Of a stretch of DNA of 5,319 bases, positions 1-5,319 are shown in pieces; positions within the stretch are counted from its first letter, which is position 1; every line of letters begins with the position of its first letter. The stretch is taken from assembly GCA_937897585.1 (NCBI GenBank), contig CALCNY010000034.1, positions 1 to 5,319 on the forward strand, written 5' to 3'. A program made the translations under genes and the position numbers. The notes beneath the pieces were generated by a model. That model worked only from the letters and a program-made list of their open reading frames with translations, was not told the origin of the DNA and searched no databases. The stretch comes from an uncultured Chitinophagaceae bacterium. Its GTDB lineage: Bacteria; Bacteroidota; Bacteroidia; Chitinophagales; Chitinophagaceae.

Positions 1-2
1 CA

Positions 3-167
3 TGGGAAGCCGAGAACGGTGGCGCTCCTAAGAAGGCGAAGAAGTCCGCCCGTTCCAAAAAGAGCGCGCCAACCCTGACCGCCAAGGTCGTGAAGGCGAC
101 TGGCGCCCCAAAAACCAAGAAGAAGGCGGCATCTGGCAAGGCCAAGGCCGCTAAAGCCGCCGAATAG
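3..167 (+). CDS. topA: C-terminal tail of probable DNA topoisomerase I (5' end outside window)
   Basis: The frame is open from the window edge and ends at TAG (165-167), leaving 54 residues. The tail is very basic and of low complexity: 15 lysines and 15 alanines, with blocks such as KKAKK and KTKKKAA, after a short start reading WEAENGG. No catalytic domain is visible. Actinobacterial topoisomerase I proteins are known to carry Lys/Ala-rich C-terminal tails that help DNA binding and processivity, and in Streptomyces the gene after topA encodes an MFS-type membrane protein with a kinase domain. The next gene here matches that membrane module. The topA call therefore rests on tail composition plus gene order. 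Other proteins with histone-like K/A-rich tails (HU-type or other DNA-binding proteins) are possible. Codons are GC-rich, unlike everything after about 890. Confidence 0.55.
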   Translation, partial: WEAENGGAPKKAKKSARSKKSAPTLTAKVVKATGAPKTKKKAASGKAKAAKAAE

Positions 168-174
168 CCCTCCA

Positions 175-203
175 TTCACGCTTAAATCCCCACCCACTAC
201 CCT
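175..203 (+). promoter_or_regulatory. Putative leaderless promoter of the MFS-type gene
   Basis: A TACCCT (198-203) fits the actinobacterial -10 pattern TAnnnT and lies 6 bases before the ATG at 210, the spacing expected if transcription starts on the A of the start codon. TTCACG (175-180) matches TTGACA at 4 of 6 positions, 17 bases upstream of the -10. There is no purine-rich Shine-Dalgarno sequence in 190-209, which is mostly C, T and A. Leaderless genes are common in Actinobacteria. The match is by eye and short, so it is tentative. Confidence 0.4.
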
Positions 204-209
204 TTACCC

Positions 210-908
210 ATGTCTCAGGCCCTGCCGTATCCCGGCGCCCCCGCGCAATCGGAGTCCCGCAGCGTTCTGGCTATCCCGGCTTTTCGAAAGCTCTGGAACT
301 CGATGGTCTTCTCCTCGTTCGGAGATTGGCTCGGACTTCTGGCATCGACCGCCCTGGCTCAAGAACTAGCGGGCAGTGATTACAAGAAAGCGAACTTTGC
401 GATCGCAGGCGTCTTTATCGTTCGACTACTTCCCGCAGTAATCCTTGGTCCGATCGCTGGTGTGATCGCCGATCGCTTTGATCGCCGCCGCTTAATGATT
501 GTCTGTGATGTGCTGCGTTTTGGTTTGTACTTATCTATTCCATTAGTTGGCAATTACATCTGGTTGTATACCGCCACAGTATTAGTAGAAGCGGTCACAT
601 TGTTCTGGTCGCCCGCAAAGGAAGCATCTGTTCCTAATCTGGTCCCCAAGAACAAATTGGAATCTGCAAATCAAGTTTCATTATTAGCCGCATATGGCAC
701 CGCTCCTGTCGCTGCAATTGTCTTTACCCTGCTTGCAGTATTCACATCAGGTCTGACAAAAATCTTGCCGGCGCAATACGCATCCACAGCCGACATCGCG
801 TTGTATATCGATGCCATCTCATTCTTATACACCGCCTGGATCGTCTACACCCTCAAGATGATTCCTAAGGGCGCATCGGATGCGAAAGCAAAATTAACTT
901 TACGTTGA
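210..908 (+). CDS. N-terminal part of MFS-type membrane protein (likely membrane half of an MFS-thymidylate kinase protein), truncated at a junction
   Basis: The 232-residue frame begins at ATG 210, 42 bp after the upstream stop. Residues 1-18 are a hydrophilic leader, followed by the conserved stretch around SSFGDWLGLLAST (35-47). Membrane segments lie at about 37-50, 64-86, 98-115, 118-133, 157-180 and 197-216, roughly six of the twelve expected in an MFS protein. The loop 2-3 MFS signature is present as GPIAGVIADRFDRRR (80-94). FWSPAKEASVPNLVP (132-146) and the SANQ motif (152-155) resemble the membrane module encoded beside topA in Actinobacteria, where it is often joined to a C-terminal thymidylate kinase. 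Its transport substrate is not known to me. Genuine sequence appears to end near residue 228; the last residues (LTLR) are read from Bacteroidetes DNA before a TGA. The second MFS half and any kinase domain are missing. Leucine codon use changes sharply at residue 95. Confidence 0.75.
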   Translation: MSQALPYPGAPAQSESRSVLAIPAFRKLWNSMVFSSFGDWLGLLASTALAQELAGSDYKKANFAIAGVFIVRLLPAVILGPIAGVIADRFDRRRLMIVCDVLRFGLYLSIPLVGNYIWLYTATVLVEAVTLFWSPAKEASVPNLVPKNKLESANQVSLLAAYGTAPVAAIVFTLLAVFTSGLTKILPAQYASTADIALYIDAISFLYTAWIVYTLKMIPKGASDAKAKLTLR

Positions 909-1981
909 TAAAAAAGTCGACGGTAAAAATCATCCATTTCCAATCCATTCCATTCTATGGAGTCTTTCACGAAAAACTTCAATCTTTTTTTATTGGGAAT
1001 TTCCTGTCCACTGTATACTAATGGTATAGTTTGATTGTAAGTCATGGAGAAAACACTGAACATTTTATAAGCATCTCCGTATTTTTCAAATTCGGTTCCA
1101 TTCCAACTATTTTCATCGTGATTGGTAGTAAAATTCATGCGCATGGCATCTTTCGGGTAACGGTTGTAGTTAGCATTTAATGAATCGATAAATGCAGATG
1201 CGGAAATTTTGCCATCGTATAAATCTCTGGTATAACCCATGGCGCTCCAGTTGTATGTGGCATCAAATCCACATTCATGCAGCCAACCTGTATTGCCTTC
1301 CGCCAACATGAATACATCTTTCATTTTCTTTAATTCGCCAATGCAAGTTCTCCAGAAATCTGCGGGAACAGGCTCAGCCACATCGCAACGGAAACCATCG
1401 ATATCAGCATTTTTTATCCAGAATTTCATCGCATCAATCATGCTGTCACGCATTTCCTTATTGTCATAATTCAATTTGTAAACATCCGTCCAGTCGAATG
1501 GTGAAATCAAATTGCCTTTTTCATCTTTGGTATAAAAATCATTATGTCTTTCTACCCATCTATTGTCGAGGCCGGTATGATTAGGAACCCAGTCGATAAT
1601 CACTTTAAATCCCCAATCATGAGCATTTTTTACCAAAGCAACAAAATCGCTCATATTGCCAAATTCAGGATTAATTCCTTTGTAATCTTGAACCGCATAA
1701 TAACTGCCCAATTCTGATTCATTCATTTTTCTTCCTTTAACGCTAATAGGTGTAATGGGCATGAACCATAAAATTTGAACGCCCATATTTTTTAGTCGAG
1801 GTAATGATTTTTCAAATGCTTTGAAAGTTCCTTCTTTAGTGTATTGTCTTAGATTTACTTCGTAAATATTAGATTGCAACGACCATTTAGGGTGCGGGAA
1901 TAATGATTTTCCTGTTTGAGCGATAAGCGTTACTGTAAAGGCAATCGATAATAACGATAACGTAAGTTTTTTTATAAGCAT
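845..1981 (-). CDS. Secreted GH13 alpha-amylase family enzyme, C-terminus lost at junction
   Basis: Hydrolyses alpha-1,4-glucan bonds in starch or maltodextrins by the retaining GH13 mechanism (family knowledge). Residues 1-21 form a signal peptide (MLIKK, a hydrophobic stretch, probable cleavage LIA|Q, the Ala-Gln pattern usual in Bacteroidetes). There is no lipobox, so periplasmic or released protein is expected. The (beta/alpha)8 barrel starts at about residue 35. All catalytic regions are visible: DWVPNH (130-135), GFRCD (196-200, nucleophile D200, with R198), AEGN with acid/base E228, and NHD (287-289, transition-state stabiliser D289). The frame runs 378 residues, but only about 1-363 look genuine; the rest (from FAFASDAP) is antisense of the actinobacterial gene. 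The end of the barrel and the C-terminal beta domain are therefore missing. It follows the neopullulanase gene by 29 bp with an A-rich leader and no Shine-Dalgarno sequence, so it is probably the third gene of the operon. Exact subfamily and specificity are uncertain. Confidence 0.88.
   Translation of the reverse strand: MLIKKLTLSLLSIAFTVTLIAQTGKSLFPHPKWSLQSNIYEVNLRQYTKEGTFKAFEKSLPRLKNMGVQILWFMPITPISVKGRKMNESELGSYYAVQDYKGINPEFGNMSDFVALVKNAHDWGFKVIIDWVPNHTGLDNRWVERHNDFYTKDEKGNLISPFDWTDVYKLNYDNKEMRDSMIDAMKFWIKNADIDGFRCDVAEPVPADFWRTCIGELKKMKDVFMLAEGNTGWLHECGFDATYNWSAMGYTRDLYDGKISASAFIDSLNANYNRYPKDAMRMNFTTNHDENSWNGTEFEKYGDAYKMFSVFSMTYNQTIPLVYSGQEIPNKKRLKFFVKDSIEWNGLEMDDFYRRLFYQRKVNFAFASDAPLGIILRV
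888..900. other. Junction between actinobacterial-type and Bacteroidetes-type DNA
   Basis: Upstream of about 893 the plus strand encodes recognisable MFS protein; downstream the minus strand encodes recognisable GH13 amylase. The amylase reading is sensible down to the RKVN residues (360-363, codons ending at 893) and then becomes antisense of the membrane gene. The membrane protein reading is sensible to about residue 228 (codon 891-893). Both genes are cut at the same place in converging orientation, with no inverted repeats, integrase, tRNA or target-site duplication nearby. GC content and codon style also change here. A contig chimera is the likeliest cause; a true recombination event is possible. 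The exact base cannot be fixed because a few bases around 890-897 could belong to either parent. Confidence 0.8.
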
Positions 1982-2010
1982 AGTTTTTATTTTAATAAAA
2001 TTCTTGAAAT

Positions 2011-3873
2011 TTATTTTACTAATTCTAAAACAATAGATTGATAAGAACCTAATTTGAAATCTGTCATAGACCCCATCTCACTAGTTAGAATGTTTTTGTA
2101 TTTAGAAAAATTTCCGGTTCTCTCAGCATAATTTTTGAAAGATATATTTTTCTCTATTTTAGATGTGTTCATTACAACCATAACGGTTTGATTGTTGTCA
2201 TATCGGAAGTAAGTATACACGCCATCTTCAGGCAAATATTGCATTAGTTTTCCGGTAGTTAATGCAGAAGATTTTTTTCTAAAGTTGGCTAGCGTTTTTA
2301 TGACATTAAAAATCTGATTGTCTTTTTCTGTTCTGCCGTTGTACGAAAACTTATTTATTTTATCTTCTCTCCAACCACCCGGGAAATCCAATCTTACATA
2401 GCCATCAGAAGGACTTGTAGTGCCTGTGGTTGCAAATTCTGAAGTATAATACAATTCAGGTATTCCTCTTGAGGTGAGTAACCAACATAATGCTGTTTTA
2501 TATTTATTGATATCTTCTCCTACGACAGAATAAAATCTTGCCATGTCGTGATTGTCAAGAAAGATGATATTTCTGGTTGGATCTTTGTATACAAAATCCT
2601 GCGCAAGGGTAGTGTATAATTTATTGACGCCCTCGTCCCAGCCAAAATCTTTATTCATCGCATCCATGATAGCCCATAATGTTTGGAAATCTGTTACACC
2701 TTGTAAATTGCTTTTGTAAGGAATATTGTAATTGTTCTCACAGAAATAACTTTGGTTAGGGACACCATGTACCCAAGTTTCTCCAAACAGCGTCATCTTC
2801 GAGTATTCGTTCATGATAGCTTTGTTACATCTGTTCATGAAATCCAAATCATTGTATGCATAAGTATCTATTCGCCAGCCATCAATACCAAATTCTTCTA
2901 CAGTCCAGATCGCATTTTGAATAAGAAATTTAGCAACATATGGATTGCTTTGATTCAAGTCTGGCATTTGCGGCACAAACCAGCCATCGCTCATTTGCTT
3001 TTTATCTTTTGGCGCAACATAAGGATCAAAGAGGGTTTGGTCTTTATAATTTGTATTGGTGAAATTATCCCATTGGTGTAGCCAGTCTTTCATCGGTAAA
3101 TCTTGTACGGTGAAATGGTAAAGACCTACATGATTATATACCGCATCCTGAATTATTTTCAATCCTTTTGCATGTGCAGCATCTACAAGTTCGTGATAAG
3201 CTTGATTGCCACCTAATCTGGGATCCACTTTATATTGATTGGTAAATGCATAACCATGTTCTGTTCTGTTGGGCATATCATTTTCCCAAACAGGGTTGAG
3301 CCAAATTGAAGTGACGCCTAAATCGGTAAGATAATCAAGATGATTTTGAATGCCTTTTAAATCACCGCCATGTCTAATGAAAACGGTATCTCTGTTTAAT
3401 GATTGGTCTTTCATGCCGGCAACTTTGTCGTTACTTTCGTCACCATTACTAAAACGATCAGGTAAAATCAAATAGATGAAATCTTTGGCGGTTACACCTT
3501 GGGCATAAGCGATTCCGTTTTTAGTTCTTCTTTCTTTTAAATCGAAGTTTATCTTTTTGGTTGTATTTCCAAAATTTGCAATAAAGCTTAATGTTCCTGC
3601 CTTGGTTATTTTAGAAATGATTAGGTCAATAAAAACATAATTTTTGTTTTCTACCTTATTTATTTTTTTGATAGTAACTCCTGGATAAGCAGTAGTGATT
3701 GATTTTGCATTTCCGATTTTTTCGCCGTGCATCATGATTTGCAGCTCAGGATTTTTCATGTTGATCCACCAGTTTGTAGGGTAGGTTTCTATTCTTTGGG
3801 CAAATGAGATGCTAATTAAAAAGTAAAAAATAAAAAGTAAAAAAAGGTGCGGTTTTGGAATAAAACTTTTCAT
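2011..3873 (-). CDS. SusA-like neopullulanase / cyclomaltodextrinase (GH13)
   Basis: Cleaves pullulan, cyclodextrins and maltodextrins to short oligosaccharides, probably in the periplasm. At 620 residues it is about the size of Bacteroides SusA. Residues 1-25 are a signal peptide with cleavage at SFA|Q. Residues about 26-125 form an immunoglobulin-like N-terminal domain of the cyclomaltodextrinase type, about 130-535 the GH13 barrel, and about 540-620 a C-terminal beta domain. Catalytic regions are intact: DAVYNH (243-248), GWRID (332-336, R334 and nucleophile D336), FGETW with acid/base E365, and LDNHD (439-443, stabiliser D443). MPDLN (303-307) is the fifth conserved region and marks the group between neopullulanases (MPKLN) and oligo-1,6-glucosidases (QPDLN). 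YYTSEF (475-480) replaces the more usual YYGTE-type motif, a mild variation. It starts 18 bp after the permease stop, without a Shine-Dalgarno sequence, and lies between the permease and the amylase. Whether pullulan, cyclodextrin or maltodextrin is preferred cannot be told from sequence. Confidence 0.92.
   Translation of the reverse strand: MKSFIPKPHLFLLFIFYFLISISFAQRIETYPTNWWINMKNPELQIMMHGEKIGNAKSITTAYPGVTIKKINKVENKNYVFIDLIISKITKAGTLSFIANFGNTTKKINFDLKERRTKNGIAYAQGVTAKDFIYLILPDRFSNGDESNDKVAGMKDQSLNRDTVFIRHGGDLKGIQNHLDYLTDLGVTSIWLNPVWENDMPNRTEHGYAFTNQYKVDPRLGGNQAYHELVDAAHAKGLKIIQDAVYNHVGLYHFTVQDLPMKDWLHQWDNFTNTNYKDQTLFDPYVAPKDKKQMSDGWFVPQMPDLNQSNPYVAKFLIQNAIWTVEEFGIDGWRIDTYAYNDLDFMNRCNKAIMNEYSKMTLFGETWVHGVPNQSYFCENNYNIPYKSNLQGVTDFQTLWAIMDAMNKDFGWDEGVNKLYTTLAQDFVYKDPTRNIIFLDNHDMARFYSVVGEDINKYKTALCWLLTSRGIPELYYTSEFATTGTTSPSDGYVRLDFPGGWREDKINKFSYNGRTEKDNQIFNVIKTLANFRKKSSALTTGKLMQYLPEDGVYTYFRYDNNQTVMVVMNTSKIEKNISFKNYAERTGNFSKYKNILTSEMGSMTDFKLGSYQSIVLELVK
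3817..3844. repeat. Perfect 14-bp tandem duplication in signal-peptide coding region
   Basis: The unit TAAAAAGTAAAAAA occurs at 3817-3830 and again directly at 3831-3844. On the minus strand it encodes residues 10-19 of the neopullulanase, the phenylalanine/leucine-rich core of the signal peptide. Because 14 is not a multiple of 3, the two copies are read in different frames (giving FLLFIFYFLI), and loss or gain of one unit would shift the frame. Only two copies exist, so this is a possible rather than a proven slippage site. Confidence 0.7.
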
Positions 3874-3891
3874 TTCGATTTTAGATTATTT

Positions 3892-5223
3892 TTATTTGTT
3901 TCTGTTTTCTTTTATGATAAAAAAGCAAACAATGCCTGCTGTTATCAACAAGAATCCTCCGATTTGAACAGCCATTAATCTGTCGTTATGCAAATAATCA
4001 GACATGATTTTTCCAAAGAATATTGAAGCGATTATTTCGGGTAATACGATGAAGAAATTAAAGATTCCCATGTAAATACCAACTTTATCTTCAGGTATAC
4101 AACCTGCTAGCATAGAGTAGGGCATGGCTAAAATGGAAGACCAGGCAATACCAACCATTCCCATACTTACAAAAAGCATGGTTGGGTTGTTTACAAAATA
4201 CACTGAAATCAAACCAATGCCTCCTGTAATTAAACTTAACGAGTGTGTATTTTTTTTGCCAATTTGTTTAACCCAAAATGGTAGTGTGAAAGCGAAAAGA
4301 AATGTAACGAGATTTAATATAGCAGATGTGCTATTTGCTAATTCCAAACCTTTCGTGTATGTTTCACTGTTAGTTATTGGGTCACCCTTGAAGATTTGCG
4401 CTGCTACTCCTGTACTATAATAAAACCACATTAAAAATAATCCTGGCCAGGTAAGGAAATTTACCAAAGCTAATTTTCTCATTTGTACAGGCATGTTGAT
4501 AATAGATGAAGTAATTTCTTTGAAAATGTTTCCAATGCCTTTGTTATTTTGATTTGAAGTTGATTTCCAATTTTCATCTGAAGGTGGATATTCTTTACTT
4601 CTGAAAATGGTGTACATCACAGATAAGAAAAACACGGCACCGCCAATATAAAAGGACATTAAAATATTTTGGGGAATGGAGCCATTTAATTTTTCTCTGG
4701 AAACATGAAACCAATTGGCTAACAATTGCGGTAAGTATCCTGCAATAAATGAAGCTAATCCTATAAACATACTTTGCATGGCAAATCCAAATGGTCTTTG
4801 ATCTTCATTCAGATTATCTGCAACAAACGCTCTGAATGGTTCCATGGTAATATTGATACTGGAATCTAAAATCCATAAAGCACCGGCCGCCATCCAAATT
4901 GAAGGGGAGTTAGGCATGATAAATAGTAAGGCTGAACTTAAAATCGCTCCCACTAAAAAATAAGGTCTTCTTCTTCCTAGTCTTTTATTCCAGGTTCTGT
5001 CGCTCATATACCCAATTATTGGTTGAATAAGCAATCCTGTCATAGGTGCAGCTAACCATAATCCCGGAATTTGTTCAGGGGAAGCACCTAGAAACTCATA
5101 AATGGCACTCATATTGCCCATCTGCAAACTCCAGCCAAACTGAATGCCAAAGAATCCAAAACACATATTCCATATTTGCCAAAAACTTAATCTAGGCTTT
5201 GAACCGGTAAATGCTGTAGACAT
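3892..5223 (-). CDS. MFS sugar permease, SLC45/GPH-like, probable maltose or maltodextrin:proton symporter
   Basis: An inner-membrane carrier of 443 residues with about twelve hydrophobic segments, the usual length for the family. The N-terminal stretch FGIQFGWSLQMGNMSAIYEF (25-44) and LWLAAPMTGLLIQPIIG (55-71) lead into the loop 2-3 signature GYMSDRTWNKRLGRRRPY (71-88). The RLGRRRPY part is characteristic of SLC45-type and plant sucrose transporter-like carriers. EPFRAFVAD (128-136) and AMPYSMLAG (366-374) are further family motifs. A long hydrophilic loop at about 208-248 separates the two six-helix halves. Bacterial relatives next to maltose genes import maltose or sucrose with protons. 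Here two exported GH13 enzymes follow directly (18 and 29 bp gaps), which supports maltose or short maltodextrins as substrate; sucrose remains possible. It is the first gene of the operon. The ATG at 5223 has no Shine-Dalgarno sequence, as is usual in Bacteroidetes, and is placed correctly before the conserved PRLSFWQIWNM start. Confidence 0.88.
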   Translation of the reverse strand: MSTAFTGSKPRLSFWQIWNMCFGFFGIQFGWSLQMGNMSAIYEFLGASPEQIPGLWLAAPMTGLLIQPIIGYMSDRTWNKRLGRRRPYFLVGAILSSALLFIMPNSPSIWMAAGALWILDSSINITMEPFRAFVADNLNEDQRPFGFAMQSMFIGLASFIAGYLPQLLANWFHVSREKLNGSIPQNILMSFYIGGAVFFLSVMYTIFRSKEYPPSDENWKSTSNQNNKGIGNIFKEITSSIINMPVQMRKLALVNFLTWPGLFLMWFYYSTGVAAQIFKGDPITNSETYTKGLELANSTSAILNLVTFLFAFTLPFWVKQIGKKNTHSLSLITGGIGLISVYFVNNPTMLFVSMGMVGIAWSSILAMPYSMLAGCIPEDKVGIYMGIFNFFIVLPEIIASIFFGKIMSDYLHNDRLMAVQIGGFLLITAGIVCFFIIKENRNK

Positions 5224-5319
5224 AATTCTTACTTTAAATATTATTCAATATTAAGGAATTTGTTTGTAGTGTCTGACCTAATAAGCTTGGAATTATTCTC
5301 AATAGATAATAATTATTCA
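5224..5319. promoter_or_regulatory. Upstream region of the maltodextrin operon
   Basis: These 96 bases carry no gene that I can see. They are AT-rich apart from a GC-richer island at 5268-5280. The heptamer ATTATTC occurs at 5240, 5292 and 5312, the last two exactly 20 bp apart within the longer repeat AATTATTC (5291-5298 and 5311-5318). Near the island, the minus strand reads AGGTCAGACAC, a near-palindrome (GGTC-A-GACA). Either could be a regulator site, but no regulator gene is present in the window to link to it. Confidence 0.3.
5246..5253 (-). promoter_or_regulatory. Possible Bacteroidetes -7 element of the sugar operon
   Basis: On the minus strand this reads TAATATTG, matching five of the six fixed bases of the Bacteroidetes -7 consensus TAnnTTTG. 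Transcription would start about 15 bases before the permease ATG. No TTG or TTTG -33 element is found at the expected distance upstream, and the region is AT-rich enough for chance matches. Tentative. Confidence 0.25.

Noticed and set aside
399..406. GCGATCGC octamer (HIP1), suggesting a cyanobacterial origin for the left part
   Set aside because: Only one copy is present, and the protein features and gene order fit Actinobacteria better. A single HIP1 site is not diagnostic.
845..892. Last 15 or so residues of the amylase frame as genuine amylase sequence
   Set aside because: These codons are the reverse complement of the membrane-protein gene and do not continue the GH13 fold; they are read-through past the junction.
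888..900. Mobile element or integrase-mediated insertion at the junction
   Set aside because: No inverted repeats, direct target duplications, tRNA or recombinase gene can be seen near the break.
1239..1469. 76-residue plus-strand open frame
   Set aside because: It lies wholly antisense to the GH13 amylase, whose motifs are intact, and shows no recognisable domain.
1985..2000. AT-only inverted repeat TTTTATT-TT-AATAAAA between the two GH13 genes as a terminator
   Set aside because: It has no G-C pairs and only a 2-base loop, so it would not form a stable hairpin, and it sits inside a tight operon gap.
2752..3081. 109-residue plus-strand open frame
   Set aside because: It is antisense to the catalytic barrel of the neopullulanase, with no domain or sensible start region of its own.
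4124..4420. 98-residue plus-strand open frame
   Set aside because: It is antisense to the permease; its hydrophobic stretches mirror the opposing membrane-protein codons.

Overview
The window joins two unrelated pieces of DNA. Positions 1 to about 893 are moderately high in GC (about 58% in the first 60 bases, about 42% around 541-600) and look actinobacterial. They hold a lysine/alanine-rich C-terminal tail, probably of DNA topoisomerase I, followed by the N-terminal half of an MFS-type membrane protein. That protein resembles the membrane module found downstream of topA in Actinobacteria, often fused there to thymidylate kinase. Moderate GC, a short gap and an apparently leaderless start would suit a streamlined freshwater actinobacterium, but that lineage call is inference.

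Positions from about 893 to 5319 are AT-rich and Bacteroidetes-like. The genes lack Shine-Dalgarno sequences, the signal peptides end in Ala-Gln, and the proteins are typical Bacteroidetes glycan enzymes. Three genes on the minus strand form a tight maltodextrin operon. In transcription order these are an SLC45/GPH-like MFS sugar permease (5223-3892), a SusA-like neopullulanase/cyclomaltodextrinase of GH13 (3873-2011, 18-bp gap) and a second secreted GH13 alpha-amylase (from 1981, 29-bp gap). Both enzymes have complete GH13 catalytic motifs and N-terminal export signals. The simplest model is that starch, pullulan or cyclodextrin fragments are cut in the periplasm or outside the cell, and the resulting maltose or short maltodextrins cross the inner membrane through the MFS permease. 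No susC, susD, regulator or cytoplasmic maltose enzyme lies in the window.

The two pieces meet at about 888-900, where both converging genes break at the same point. The membrane protein loses its C-terminal half and the amylase loses its C-terminal part. This is the most striking feature here, and a chimeric metagenome contig is a more likely explanation than real transfer. A second, subtler break is a sudden change in leucine codon use at about 492 inside the membrane-protein gene. Other points of note are a perfect 14-bp tandem duplication in the neopullulanase signal-peptide region, a leaderless promoter in front of the truncated membrane gene, and short repeated motifs upstream of the sugar operon. 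I found no RNA genes, CRISPR arrays, insertion sequences or convincing terminators. I do not see a clearly new biological system; the sugar operon is a compact variant of a known strategy.
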